This document shows, piece after piece, positions 1-8,941 of a DNA stretch of 32,590 nucleotides. Both the position numbers and the translations under genes were made by a program. Every line of letters begins with the position of its first letter. The stretch's first letter is position 1. Below the pieces are notes generated by a model. The model was not told where the DNA came from. It made no database searches and was given only the letters and a program-made list of their open reading frames with translations. Location of the stretch: assembly GCF_027620315.1 (NCBI RefSeq), contig NZ_JAPNNL010000075.1, positions 1 to 32,590 on the forward strand, written 5' to 3'. Source of the stretch: Nonomuraea corallina (GTDB taxonomy: Bacteria > Actinomycetota > Actinomycetes > Streptosporangiales > Streptosporangiaceae).

Positions 1-970
1 GGACCAGGTCGACGGCGATGTTCGCCAGCACGAAGACCACTCCGATCACGAGAACCGTGCCGATCACGGCGTACAGGTCGTTCTGCAGGACCGCGGTCAC
101 CGCGTAGGCGCCGATGCCGGTCCTGCCGAAGACGGACTCGACCAGGACGGTGGAGCCGAGCATCCAGCCGAGCTGCATGCCGAGGATGGTGCTGGCGGGC
201 ACCAGCGCGTTGCGCAGCCCGTGCCGCACCACCACGCGGAACTCCGACGCGCCGGTGGCCCGGGCCAGCGCGATGTAGTCGGAGCTCAGCGCGGTGAGCA
301 TCGAGGAGCGCACGGTCCTGGCCACCACCGCCACGAACGACGCGGCGAGCGTGATCGCCGGCAGCACCAGGTGCGCGACGGCGTCGCCGAAGGCCGCCAG
401 ATCGCCGCTGAGCAGCGCGTCCACCGAGGTCATCCCGGTGATGGACGGGACCTGCCGGCCGAAGGAGAGCTGCCCCGTGAGAGGCAGCACCCTGAGTTCG
501 GCGGCGAACAGCAGCTGCAGCATCAGGCCGAGCCAGAACACCGGCATGGCCGCGCCCAGCAGGGTGATCAGCCGGGCGGCGGCGTCCGCCGCCCGGCCGT
601 TGCGCCAGGCCGCGTAGGTGCCCAGCGGGACCGCCACCATGACGTTGATCACCATGGCGGCGAGGACCAGCTCCACCGAGGAGGGCAGCATGGCCGCGAC
701 ATCCTCCAGCACCGGGCGCTGGGTGAACACCGACGTCCCGAGATCTCCCTGGAACAGCCGTCCCATGTAGGCCAGGAACTGGTCCCACAGCGGCTGGTCC
801 AGGCCCAGCCGGGCGGCGACGACGGCCACCTGCTCCGCCGTCGCGTTGCGCCCCGCCGCCGCCCGGGCGGGGTCGCCGGGCAGCACCTGGGTCATCAGGA
901 ACGTGACGACGGCAAGGCCGAGCAGCACGACGACGCTCGTGGTGAGCCGCCGGAGCAGCAGACGGGCCAT
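1..970 (-). CDS. Peptide/nickel-type ABC transporter permease (DppB-like), 3' end outside window
   Basis: This is the inner-membrane permease of a dipeptide/oligopeptide-type ABC importer. It starts at ATG 968-970 and is still open at base 1, giving about 323 residues of a family usually 310-340 long, so nearly all of it is present. The N-terminus has the usual pattern of a short basic start (MARLLLRRL) followed by a long hydrophobic segment and a conserved 'LPGDPA' stretch. Several more membrane segments follow. The cytoplasmic coupling loop is visible as 'DYIALARATGAS' and 'VVRHGLRNAL', the EAA motif that contacts the ATPase. It begins 26 bases after the stop of the binding-protein gene at 997-2604, so the two should be co-transcribed. 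The second permease and the ATPases would be expected beyond the left edge. The substrate cannot be read from the sequence. Confidence 0.93.
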   Translation of the reverse strand, partial: MARLLLRRLTTSVVVLLGLAVVTFLMTQVLPGDPARAAAGRNATAEQVAVVAARLGLDQPLWDQFLAYMGRLFQGDLGTSVFTQRPVLEDVAAMLPSSVELVLAAMVINVMVAVPLGTYAAWRNGRAADAAARLITLLGAAMPVFWLGLMLQLLFAAELRVLPLTGQLSFGRQVPSITGMTSVDALLSGDLAAFGDAVAHLVLPAITLAASFVAVVARTVRSSMLTALSSDYIALARATGASEFRVVVRHGLRNALVPASTILGMQLGWMLGSTVLVESVFGRTGIGAYAVTAVLQNDLYAVIGTVLVIGVVFVLANIAVDLV

Positions 971-996
971 GCGGGTGTCCCTCCTCGTGCGTCGGC

Positions 997-2604
997 TCAG
1001 CCGACCTGGACCTTGTAGACGTCCACGGTCTGGTGGTGGGCCGGCTGGTAGGTGTAGCCGGTCAGGCCCTGGCGCAGGACCGTCACGTACTGCGAGTTGG
1101 CCATGTTGAGCGAGTAGTGGTCAGCGGCGATGAGCTGCTGGGCCTTGGCGTACGCGGCGCACCGCTCGGCCTCGTCGGTCGACTGCTGGCCCTGCTCGAC
1201 GAGCTTGTCCACCTCGGGGTTGTCGTAGCCGCCGCTGTTCTGGCCGTTGTTGATGAACGAGGAGTGGAACTGCACGTACAGCACCGCGTCCGGGTCCGGG
1301 TAGGCCGGGAAGCCGTAGATCATGCCCAGGTCGGGCGTGGTCTCGTTGGTCTTCAGCCGGTCCACGTACTGCGGGTAGGTGATGGCCTCGAGGTTCAGCT
1401 TGACGCCGATCTCGGACAGGTTCGACTGCAGCAGCGTGGCGGCCTGCTCCATCTCGGCGGTGGCCTTGAGGTACGTCATGGTGAGCGTGACGTCGCTCAG
1501 CCCGGCGTCGGCGAGGAGCTGCTTGGCCTTGGCCACGTCCCTGGTGGGCTGCGGGGTCGTCTCGTCGAAGCAGCTCATGCCGCCGGGCAGCGGCCCGACC
1601 GCCTTCTTGCCCGCGCCCTTGAGGATGGCGCTGATGTGCTGGTCGTAGTCGTAGGCGTAGGAGATGGCCTCACGCAGCTTCGGGTTCTCCAGCGGGGAGT
1701 CCTTCATCTTGGCGAAGACGTACAACTGCACGTTGGTGTCGGCCTTGTCGACCGTGTAGCCGGCGCCCTCCATCGAGGCCCAGTCGGTGGGGGCGATGTC
1801 CATCGCGATGTCGACGTCGCCCGAGGTCAGCGCCGTCTTCTGGGTGGCGGCCTGCGGGAGGTAGCGGAACACCACGTCCTTGGCCTGGTTGGTGAAGCCG
1901 CCCCAGTAGCCGTCGTGGCGGGTGAAGCGCGCCTCCTGGTTGGGGGTGTAGCCCGTCAGCTTGTACGGGCCGGACCCGGCGTCGTTGGAGGCCAGCCACT
2001 TCTGCCCGTCGTCGTCGCCGGCGTTGGCCGTCACGAGCTTGGAGTTGAGCAGGTAGACGCGGGTGAGCGCGGAGGCGAACGGGGCGTAGGGCCGCTTCAG
2101 CCTGATGGTCGCGTGGGTGTCGTCCACGACCTCGGTGGAGTCGTAGGCGCTCACCAGGGACGCGACGCCGATGCCGAGCCGGGCGACGCGGTCCAGGGTG
2201 TACTTCACGTCGGCGGCCGTGAGCTTGGTGCCGTCGTGGAAGGTGACGTCGTCGCGCAGCGTGACGTCGAGCGCCTTGCCGTCCTCGCTGAACGTCCACT
2301 CGGTGGCGACGGACGGCTTCAGCTCGCTGCCCTCGTACCGCAGCAGCGTGTCGTAGGCGGGGATGGCCACCTCGTCCACGGTGGAGTTGTCCGCCTGGAC
2401 GGGGTCGAAGGTCGCCGGCGGCTCGTTCTCGGCGATGATCAGCGTCTGCTTGCGCGCGTCGGAGCCGGCGGAGCCGCCGGCTCCGGCCGAGCCGCCGCCC
2501 CCGCATGCCGCGAGGGCGAGGGAGGCGGCCAGGGCGGCCGCGGCCAGGCGCAGGGGACGGACCCGGCGGGGTCGCCCCGCGGACGGGGGGATGGGGTGGT
2601 GCAT
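997..2604 (-). CDS. ABC transporter substrate-binding lipoprotein, family 5 (DppA/OppA-like)
   Basis: This is the extracellular solute-binding protein of the importer, anchored as a lipoprotein. I place the start at ATG 2602-2604 because a GGAAG/GAAGGG-type ribosome site lies just upstream and the signal peptide then begins normally. An in-frame extension to 2643 is possible but less likely. Basic residues (RPRRVRP) are followed by an Ala/Leu-rich core and the lipobox LAAC, with Cys34 as the lipidation site and a Gly/Ser linker after it. The mature protein shows the family-5 pattern: 'ATFDPVQADN', then 'DVTFHDGTKLTAADV' near residues 125-140, with 535 residues in all, normal for the family. 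It lies 82 bases after hyuB, a longer gap than the 4-base overlaps upstream, so it could also have its own promoter or an mRNA processing site. Ligand unknown; peptides, opines and other amides all use this family. Confidence 0.92.
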   Translation of the reverse strand: MHHPIPPSAGRPRRVRPLRLAAAALAASLALAACGGGGSAGAGGSAGSDARKQTLIIAENEPPATFDPVQADNSTVDEVAIPAYDTLLRYEGSELKPSVATEWTFSEDGKALDVTLRDDVTFHDGTKLTAADVKYTLDRVARLGIGVASLVSAYDSTEVVDDTHATIRLKRPYAPFASALTRVYLLNSKLVTANAGDDDGQKWLASNDAGSGPYKLTGYTPNQEARFTRHDGYWGGFTNQAKDVVFRYLPQAATQKTALTSGDVDIAMDIAPTDWASMEGAGYTVDKADTNVQLYVFAKMKDSPLENPKLREAISYAYDYDQHISAILKGAGKKAVGPLPGGMSCFDETTPQPTRDVAKAKQLLADAGLSDVTLTMTYLKATAEMEQAATLLQSNLSEIGVKLNLEAITYPQYVDRLKTNETTPDLGMIYGFPAYPDPDAVLYVQFHSSFINNGQNSGGYDNPEVDKLVEQGQQSTDEAERCAAYAKAQQLIAADHYSLNMANSQYVTVLRQGLTGYTYQPAHHQTVDVYKVQVG

Positions 2605-2686
2605 GGATCTTCTACCCTTCGTGAGTGCGCCGTTGCGGCGCACGCCTGCTCCCGGTCACGGCCCAGGTGCCGTGTCCCCGGCGTGT

Positions 2687-4420
2687 TCAGGAACCGGAGG
2701 CGGCCGATCGCGACTGCCGGGCGGGCGTGGGCCGCCACTCCCCGGAGTCCTCGACGACGACTCCGTAGACCCGTTCCGCCGCCTCGGCGCTGACGTAGCC
2801 GTCGAGCACGTCGGCCACCACGGCGGCCGGGTCGCGGTCGAGCGGGTCGCCGTAGCCGCCGCCGCCCGCCGTGCGGTTGACGAAGCGGTCCCCCGCCCGC
2901 ATCGTCGCCCGGTACATGCCGACCCGCTGCTCCCGGTCGGTGCCCGGCCAGAGCACCATCTCGCTGGGCTCGGGCTCGTGGCCGCCGTCCAGCGCCCAGG
3001 GCCGGGTCTTGCTCTTCTTCTTCATGGACAGCACCTCGCCGTCGGCGAGGTAGCGGACCTGCCGCAGCACGCCGACGCCGCCGCGGAAGCGGCCCGCCCC
3101 GCAGGAGTCGGGGATCAGTTCCAGGCGCTCGTGGAACACGGTCGACTTGTGCTCCAGCACCTCGATCGGGGTGTTGCGGACCACGCTCTGCGAGGGGTGC
3201 TGCTGGGCGTTGGCGCCGTCGCGGTCCTTGCGCGCGCCCCAGCCGATGCCCTCGTTGTTGCTGATGACGAAGTCGGAGCCGGTGCGCGGGTCGTGGCCGA
3301 GCGCCATGAATCCCGGCTCGTCGCCGCCCGAGGAGGCCGGGATGCTGTCGAGCACCTGGGCCAGCGCCTTGTGTATCAGCTCGAAGGCGACGATGGCGCT
3401 CCACTGGGTGAACGTCGCCACCGGGTACTGGGCGTTGAAGAAGTTGCCCGGGTCGGCCTTGACGGACAGCGCCCGGTAGTGGCCGGCGTTGGACGGCTCG
3501 TTCGCGCTGGTCAGCTCCTTGAACGTGGCCTTGGCCAGGCTCTCGGTGGCGCCGATGGGCAGGTTCACCGGGCCCAGCACGGCGCCGTCGGAGCCGTTGA
3601 AGTCGACCTCCATGTGGTCGCCCTGGATGGTGACCTTGACTTCCATCCGGATCAGGTCGTCGGTGATGCCGTCGTCGTCGCAGTAGTCCACCGCGGTCCA
3701 CGAGCCGTCGGGCAGCGCGGCGACGGCCTTGCGGGCGACCCGCTCGCCGTGCTCGATGAGCTGACGGATGGCCTGGTCCACGGTCTCGCCGCCGAACTTC
3801 TCCCACACCTGGGCCAGCCGGTTCTCGCCGGTGCGCAGGGCGGCGAGCTGGGCGTGGAAGTCGCCGATGGTCAGGTCGGGCAGCCGGGAGTTGAACCGGA
3901 TCAGCTCGACGATGTCCCGCACCGGCTCGCCCCCGCTGACGATCTTCGTACCGGGGAAGATCAGTCCTTCCTGGTGCATGTCGGTCGAGTCCAGGACGTA
4001 ACCGGGGGCCTTGGCGCCCAGGTCCATCCAGTGGGCGCGGACCGCCAGGTAGGCCGCGGGACCGTCGTGCCCGTCCCGGAACACCGGCGCGAACAGCATC
4101 GCGTCGTAGGAGTGCGCGCCGCTCCAGTACGGATAGTTCAGCAGGTAGACGTCACCCGGCGCGAGGTTCTCGCGGCCGACGTACTCCACGCCCTTGACGA
4201 TGGCGTAGTCGTTGGCGCCCAGGAACGAGGTGATGCCGGCCGCCTCGGCGGTCAGGTCCAGGTCGGCGTTGTAGATGGAGATGCCGAAGTCCAGCACCTC
4301 GTAGATGACCGGGTTGAACGCCGCCCTGACCAGGGTGCGGCGCATCTGCTCGCCCACCGAGACCAGGTAGTTCCTGATCACCTCGACGGTGGCGCCGTCC
4401 AGCCGCTCGCCCGTGCTCAT
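2687..4420 (-). CDS. hyuB: Hydantoinase B/oxoprolinase family protein (HyuB-like)
   Basis: This is the B subunit of the ATP-dependent ring-opening amidase family, which includes N-methylhydantoinase and 5-oxoprolinase, and which is also related to acetone carboxylase. It has 577 residues, normal for the B subunit. The N-terminus 'VIRNYLVSVGEQMRRTLVRA' and the 'NYPYWSGAHSYDAMLFAPVF' region are characteristic, as is the Gly-rich C-terminal stretch 'TAGGGGYGDPLDRDP' near residue 530. The ATG at 4418-4420 overlaps the hyuA stop by four bases (ATGA), which argues for translational coupling and a 1:1 complex. HyuA should bind ATP and HyuB should complete the active site. The family assignment is strong. 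Whether the substrate is a hydantoin, a lactam such as 5-oxoproline, or another cyclic amide cannot be decided. Confidence 0.93.
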   Translation of the reverse strand: MSTGERLDGATVEVIRNYLVSVGEQMRRTLVRAAFNPVIYEVLDFGISIYNADLDLTAEAAGITSFLGANDYAIVKGVEYVGRENLAPGDVYLLNYPYWSGAHSYDAMLFAPVFRDGHDGPAAYLAVRAHWMDLGAKAPGYVLDSTDMHQEGLIFPGTKIVSGGEPVRDIVELIRFNSRLPDLTIGDFHAQLAALRTGENRLAQVWEKFGGETVDQAIRQLIEHGERVARKAVAALPDGSWTAVDYCDDDGITDDLIRMEVKVTIQGDHMEVDFNGSDGAVLGPVNLPIGATESLAKATFKELTSANEPSNAGHYRALSVKADPGNFFNAQYPVATFTQWSAIVAFELIHKALAQVLDSIPASSGGDEPGFMALGHDPRTGSDFVISNNEGIGWGARKDRDGANAQQHPSQSVVRNTPIEVLEHKSTVFHERLELIPDSCGAGRFRGGVGVLRQVRYLADGEVLSMKKKSKTRPWALDGGHEPEPSEMVLWPGTDREQRVGMYRATMRAGDRFVNRTAGGGGYGDPLDRDPAAVVADVLDGYVSAEAAERVYGVVVEDSGEWRPTPARQSRSAASGS

Positions 4421-6468
4421 GCCTGGCCTCCCGTGATCACCAGTTGCCCGTATCGGTCGACGGTGAGCTGCTGGTCTCCGAAGATGACCGTGGTGGAGGT
4501 GCCCTCCTCCACGATGGCCGGCCCGCTCACCTCGTGGCCGGCGCCCAGGCTGCCTCGCGCGTACACCGGGAAGGCGACCGTCTCGCCCGTGGCGACGTCG
4601 AACGCGGGGCGCTCGGCGATCGGCTCAGGGGCGGCGGTGTCCGCCGGCGGCAGCTCGCGCAGTCCCGGCTTGGCCAGCCGGCCGACCGCGCGCACCCGCA
4701 GCGTGAGGATCTGGCCCGGCTCCGGCATCGCGTGGCCGTAGCGGGCCTCGTGCTGCTCGCTGAAGCGGGCCAGCACGGTGGCGGCGGTGTCGCCGGGCAC
4801 CAGGTCGATGCCCAGGCTGTGCTCCTGGCCGTGGTAGCGCACGTCCAGGCGGCGGACCAGGGTGCGGTCCTCGGGCTTGACGCCCTGGGCGGACAGCACC
4901 TCCTCGCCCTGCGCCTCCAGCTCGGCGAACGCGTCCTCCAGACCGGCCAGCGTCTCGTCGCTGAGCGGGCGCAGGACCGTGGTCGCGAACTCGTACTCCA
5001 GGTCCGACATCAGCATGCCGAAGGCGGAGAAGGCCGCCGGGACCTGCGGCACGATCGTGGTGGCGATGCCCATCTCGCGGGCCAGCATGGGCGCCAGCAG
5101 CGGCCCCGCCCCGCCGAAGGCGAGCAGCGCGAACTCCCGCGGGTCCAGCGCCCGCTCCACGGTGATCTCGCGCAACGCGCCCACCGTGCGGGCCAGCAGG
5201 ACCTGGAAGACGCTCGCCGCGGCCCGGGTCACGTCGACGCCGAGGGGCTCGGCCAGCTTGGCCGCCACGGCGTCGCGGGCGGCGTCCGCGTCGATCGTCA
5301 TGTCGCCGTCCAGGAACCCCGACGGATCCAGGTAGCCCAGGACGAGCGCCACGTCGGTCACGGTCGGCTCGGTGCCGCCCGCGCGGTAGGCCACCGGGCC
5401 GGGCACCGCGCCGGCGCTGTGCGGGCCGACCTTCAGCAGGCCCTCGTCGATCCAGGCGATCGAGCCGCCGCCCGCGCCCACGGTGCGGATGTCGAAGATG
5501 GGGATGAGCAGCGGGAAGCCGTCGATGCCGGCCTCGTGCACCTCGCCCGGCTCGCCGTCCTCGATCACGCAGCAGTCCAGGCTGGTGCCGCCCACGTCGA
5601 ACGTGATCACCTTGGCCAGGTTCTGCTCGCGGGCCAGGAAGGAGGCGCCGACGACGCCGCCCGCCGGTCCGGACAGCACCGTCATCAGCGGCGCCTGCCT
5701 GGCCAGCTCGGAGGTCATCGCGCCGCCGCCGGAGCGCATGATGTGCAGCGGGTGAGTCAGCCCGGCGTCGTTGAGCCGCGACTCCAGCGTGGCGATGTAG
5801 TCGTTCAGCACCGGCCGGATGTAGGCGTCGAGGGTGACCGTGCTGGTCCGCTCGTACTCGCGGTACTCCCGGGTGATGTCGGTGGAGGTCGAGATCGACA
5901 CGTCCGGGTACGCCTCGCGCAGGATGCGCGCCGCCAGCCGCTCGTGCTCGGGGTTGGCGTAGGAGTGCAGGAAGCAGATGGCCAGCGAGCGCAGGCCGTG
6001 CTCCTCCACCAGCAGCCGCCCGGCCTCGCGGACCGCGTCCTCGTCCAGCGGCTCGATCACCGTGCCCTGGGCGTCGATGCGGCCGGGCACGCCGGTGCGG
6101 TGCCGGCGGGGGACGAGGGGCGGCGGCGGGGCGTAGGAGAAGTCGTACATGTGCTGGCCGGGCACGTTGGCGCGGGCGATCTCCAGCAGGTCGCGGAAGC
6201 CCTCGTTGGTGATGATCCCGACGTCGGCGCCGCGCCGCTGCAGGATCGCGTTCAGGCCCAGCGTGGTGCCGTGGACGAACGCCTCCACGTCGTCCAGCCG
6301 GTCGGCGAGCCCGCCGACCGCGTCCAGCACGCCGCGCGCCGGGGCGCCCGGGGTGGTGGAGGCCTTGTGCAGCCGCAGTTCGCCGGTGGTGTCGTTGTAG
6401 GAGATGGCGTCGACGAACGTGCCTCCGATGTCGACGGCGAAGCGGGTGCGGCCGGGGTCCTGGCTCAC
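4417..6468 (-). CDS. hyuA: Hydantoinase/oxoprolinase A subunit (HyuA-like, ATP-binding)
   Basis: This is the ATP-binding A subunit of a hydantoinase/5-oxoprolinase-type enzyme, which activates a cyclic amide carbonyl with ATP so the ring can be opened. It has 683 residues, normal for HyuA. The actin/hexokinase-fold nucleotide loops are clear: 'VDIGGTFVDA' at residues 13-22 and a second 'TFDVGGTSLDCCVI' in the middle. 'RSGGGAM' and 'LSGPAGGVVGAS' between them are typical. The C-terminus ends with the conserved beta-rich 'GPAIVEEGTSTTVIFG' segment. The start is GTG at 6466-6468, overlapping the amidohydrolase stop by four bases, and its own stop overlaps hyuB the same way. This supports a single coordinated transcript. 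Substrate not determinable from sequence. Confidence 0.94.
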   Translation of the reverse strand: MSQDPGRTRFAVDIGGTFVDAISYNDTTGELRLHKASTTPGAPARGVLDAVGGLADRLDDVEAFVHGTTLGLNAILQRRGADVGIITNEGFRDLLEIARANVPGQHMYDFSYAPPPPLVPRRHRTGVPGRIDAQGTVIEPLDEDAVREAGRLLVEEHGLRSLAICFLHSYANPEHERLAARILREAYPDVSISTSTDITREYREYERTSTVTLDAYIRPVLNDYIATLESRLNDAGLTHPLHIMRSGGGAMTSELARQAPLMTVLSGPAGGVVGASFLAREQNLAKVITFDVGGTSLDCCVIEDGEPGEVHEAGIDGFPLLIPIFDIRTVGAGGGSIAWIDEGLLKVGPHSAGAVPGPVAYRAGGTEPTVTDVALVLGYLDPSGFLDGDMTIDADAARDAVAAKLAEPLGVDVTRAAASVFQVLLARTVGALREITVERALDPREFALLAFGGAGPLLAPMLAREMGIATTIVPQVPAAFSAFGMLMSDLEYEFATTVLRPLSDETLAGLEDAFAELEAQGEEVLSAQGVKPEDRTLVRRLDVRYHGQEHSLGIDLVPGDTAATVLARFSEQHEARYGHAMPEPGQILTLRVRAVGRLAKPGLRELPPADTAAPEPIAERPAFDVATGETVAFPVYARGSLGAGHEVSGPAIVEEGTSTTVIFGDQQLTVDRYGQLVITGGQA

Positions 6469-7787
6469 TGTGCGCCCTCCGTGGCGGGGGTCTCGGGTAC
6501 GGCGGGGGTCTCGGGTACGGCGGGCAGGTCGTCGCGGACGATCCGCCCGGCCTGCATGACGAAGGCGATCCGGCGCAGCGACGACAGGTCGCTCAGCGGG
6601 TCGCGCTCGGTGACGATCAGGTCGGCGAGGTAGCCCTCCTCGACCTCACCGGCCTGTCCTTCCAGGCCGGTCAGGCGGGCCGCGTCGAGGGTGCCCGAAC
6701 GCAGCGCCTGCTCGGTGCTGAGCCCGGCCTCGGCCAGGAACTCCATCTCCCGTACGGCGACCACCGTGTCCTCGATCGGCTCGCCCGGCGGGTAGTCGGT
6801 GCCGGCCAGGAACGTGATCCCGGGCTTGTCCGGGTCGTCCGGGTCGGCGACGCCGGCCGCGATGGCGGTGCGGATGCTGGCGAGGTGGCCGGGGCCGACC
6901 TCCAGTGCCCGCTCGATCTGCCAGGGGGTGAAGGAGTGCTCGGCCATCCATTCGGGGCACCGGGTCACGCACAGGGTCGGCGTCAGGTAGACCCGCTGGT
7001 CCGCCATCTGCCTGGCGGTGCCCTCGTCGAGGTCGTAGGCGTGCTCGTAGCCCCGGACCCCGGCGGCGAGCGCCTCGCGGATCGCCGAGCCCGCGCCGGC
7101 GTGCGCCGTCACGTACGTGTTGTGCTCCTCGGCGGCGCGGACCACGGCGCGCATCTCGTCGATGGTCATCTGCGCGCCGGTGAACGACTCGCCCTGGTGC
7201 GCGATGCCGCCGGTGATGAAGATCTTGATCAGGTCGGCGCCCGCGGCCAGCTCCGCGCGGGCTGCCCGCAGGAAGGCGTCGTAGCCGTCGGCGTAGGCGC
7301 AGCCGCTGCCCTGCCCGTGCCCGCCCGTCGTGGAGATCGCCCGGCCGGCGCCCACGATCCGCGGCGCCTCCACCCAGCCCTGGCCGGCGGCGGTGCGGAT
7401 GAGGAGGTCGGCGCGGTTCTGCTCGTGCACCGACCGGATGGTGGTGACGCCCGCGTACAGCGCGTCGCGGGCCCGGGACAGGGCGCGCAGCGCCGTGAGG
7501 CCGGAGTCCTCCGCCTCGTCGATGTCCGAGAACGGATAGACGATCGACAGGTGGGAGTGCACCGAGATCAGACCCGGCAGCAGGTAGCGGCCGCCGAGCC
7601 GCACCGTACGCGCCCCGGGGGGCGGCGCGTCGGCGGTGATCCGTTCGATCCGCCCGTCGCGCACGACCACGTTCGTGTCACGCCGGATCGACCCGGACCG
7701 CACGTCCACGACGTGGCCGCCGGCCAGCCACACCGGCTCGGCCGCGGGCGGTCGCCCGTCTATCGATGTCACCGCTTCTCTCCTCAT
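6465..7787 (-). CDS. COG1228 metal-dependent amidohydrolase (HutI/prolidase-like)
   Basis: This is a cytoplasmic zinc-type amidohydrolase of 440 residues. The full ligand set of a binuclear enzyme is visible: HSH at residues 77-79, Lys188 in 'DLIKIFITGG' (the position of a carboxylated lysine), His229 in 'VTAHAGAG', His249 in 'GYEHAY' and Asp331 in 'LAGTDYPPG'. COG1228 contains imidazolonepropionases and also characterised prolidases that cleave dipeptides ending in proline or hydroxyproline. The second group fits the neighbouring peptide-type importer and imino-acid-type dehydrogenase better, but this is inference. The short C-terminal tail has a repeated Val-Pro-Glu-Thr-Pro-Ala unit. ATG 7785-7787 overlaps the stop of the upstream oxidoreductase gene. 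Alternative role: hydrolysis of the ring-opened product made by HyuAB. Confidence 0.88.
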   Translation of the reverse strand: MRREAVTSIDGRPPAAEPVWLAGGHVVDVRSGSIRRDTNVVVRDGRIERITADAPPPGARTVRLGGRYLLPGLISVHSHLSIVYPFSDIDEAEDSGLTALRALSRARDALYAGVTTIRSVHEQNRADLLIRTAAGQGWVEAPRIVGAGRAISTTGGHGQGSGCAYADGYDAFLRAARAELAAGADLIKIFITGGIAHQGESFTGAQMTIDEMRAVVRAAEEHNTYVTAHAGAGSAIREALAAGVRGYEHAYDLDEGTARQMADQRVYLTPTLCVTRCPEWMAEHSFTPWQIERALEVGPGHLASIRTAIAAGVADPDDPDKPGITFLAGTDYPPGEPIEDTVVAVREMEFLAEAGLSTEQALRSGTLDAARLTGLEGQAGEVEEGYLADLIVTERDPLSDLSSLRRIAFVMQAGRIVRDDLPAVPETPAVPETPATEGAQ

Positions 7788-8941
7788 CTCTTCTTCTCGG
7801 GGAGGTCTTGCATGAGCCGCTCAGGGCCCAGGTCGGAGATGTCCACGGGGGGTTTCGCCCCGGTCACGAGGCAGCGCAGGGTCTCGGCCCACAGGGGGGC
7901 GAAGGTGAACGCGTAGGTGCCGCCCGCGACGAGGAACCCGGGGCTGCCCGGCACCTCGCCGATCACCGGCATCTCGTCGGGGGTGGCCGCGAGCGGTCCG
8001 GCCCAGGCCCGCAGCAGTCTCAGCCGGCGGACGAACGGCAGGATCCGCACGGCGAGCGCCATGTTGCCCACCATGCTGTCCACGCCCGCGTCGCTGCGGC
8101 CGTCGAGGTCCAGCCGCCGGGCCGGCCAGCCGCCGCCCACCAGCAGGTTACCCGCGCTGACCTGCTTGACCGACAGGCCCTCGCCGATGTGCTGGACCAG
8201 GTGCGGCAGCCCGTCGGAGGAGCGCACGGTGGCGTGCATCTGGATCGCCACCGGGGACATGTCGAGCCTGACCCCGGCCAGCGCGGCGATCCGGTGCAGC
8301 CACGGCCCGGCCACGTCGATCACCACCGGCGCCCGCACCTCCCGCGTCCGGGCCGTCACCCGCCAGGCGCCGCCGTCGCGGGTGATTCCCGTCACAGGCG
8401 CGAACGGCACCAGTTCGGCGCCGTGCCGCACCGCGTCGGCCAGGTAGGCCGGGGTGACCTTCAGCGGGTTGGCGTAGCCGTCGTGGCGGCACCAGGTGGC
8501 GGCGGCGACGGTCGGCCCGAGCTGGGGCAGCGCCTCGCGGGCCGCGTCGCCGTCGAGGATCTCGGTCGTGATCCCCACCGCGTTCTCCCAGGCCTGCTTC
8601 TCGTGCAGCTCCCGTACCTGCTCGGGGGTCTCGGCGACGGTGAAGCCGCCGCTGCGGCGCAGCTCGACCGAGGCGTCGAGGTCGTCCTCGACGTCCTCCC
8701 ACAGGTCGCTCGCGGCGCGCTGCAGCGGCGCGAACCGCGCGCTGTCCAGGGGGACGGCCTGGCCGGGCCGGCGGGTGTGCACCGCCTGCACGTGCAGGTT
8801 GCCCGCGGTGGTGCCCGAGCCCTCCCGGCCGGGCGCGCCGCGTTCCAGCACCACGACCCGGTGGCCGTCGCGGGCGAGCCGGCTGGCCGCCGACGCGCCG
8901 AGCACGCCGGCGCCGATGATCACCACGTCCGCCGTCGTCAT
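7784..8941 (-). CDS. FAD-dependent amine dehydrogenase, beta (DAO-family) subunit
   Basis: This is the catalytic flavin subunit of a multi-subunit amine or imino-acid dehydrogenase. It has 385 residues from ATG 8939-8941. The N-terminal dinucleotide fold is 'VVIIGAGVLGASAASRLARD' (GxGxxG at residues 10-15), ending in 'VVVLERGAPG'. The rest has the pattern of the D-amino-acid oxidase/sarcosine oxidase beta family, with a late 'MPVIGEVPGSPGFLVAGG' flavin-contact segment. Together with the next two upstream genes it reproduces the three-part arrangement of hydrogen-cyanide synthase, opine oxidase and D-hydroxyproline dehydrogenase: beta DAO-type subunit, alpha FAD subunit, small ferredoxin. It overlaps both neighbours by four bases. 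The substrate is presumably a secondary amine or D-imino acid; the exact compound is open. Confidence 0.9.
   Translation of the reverse strand: MTTADVVIIGAGVLGASAASRLARDGHRVVVLERGAPGREGSGTTAGNLHVQAVHTRRPGQAVPLDSARFAPLQRAASDLWEDVEDDLDASVELRRSGGFTVAETPEQVRELHEKQAWENAVGITTEILDGDAAREALPQLGPTVAAATWCRHDGYANPLKVTPAYLADAVRHGAELVPFAPVTGITRDGGAWRVTARTREVRAPVVIDVAGPWLHRIAALAGVRLDMSPVAIQMHATVRSSDGLPHLVQHIGEGLSVKQVSAGNLLVGGGWPARRLDLDGRSDAGVDSMVGNMALAVRILPFVRRLRLLRAWAGPLAATPDEMPVIGEVPGSPGFLVAGGTYAFTFAPLWAETLRCLVTGAKPPVDISDLGPERLMQDLPEKKR

Noticed and set aside
2363..4741. Very long plus-strand open frame (792 codons) opposite hyuB and the binding-protein gene
   Set aside because: It is rich in Val/Gly/His/Arg/Ala with no recognisable domain and mirrors the third-position GC bias of the minus-strand genes; a shadow frame.
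4444..6633. 729-codon plus-strand open frame opposite hyuA
   Set aside because: No domain; the minus strand has the conserved HyuA nucleotide loops. Shadow of high GC.
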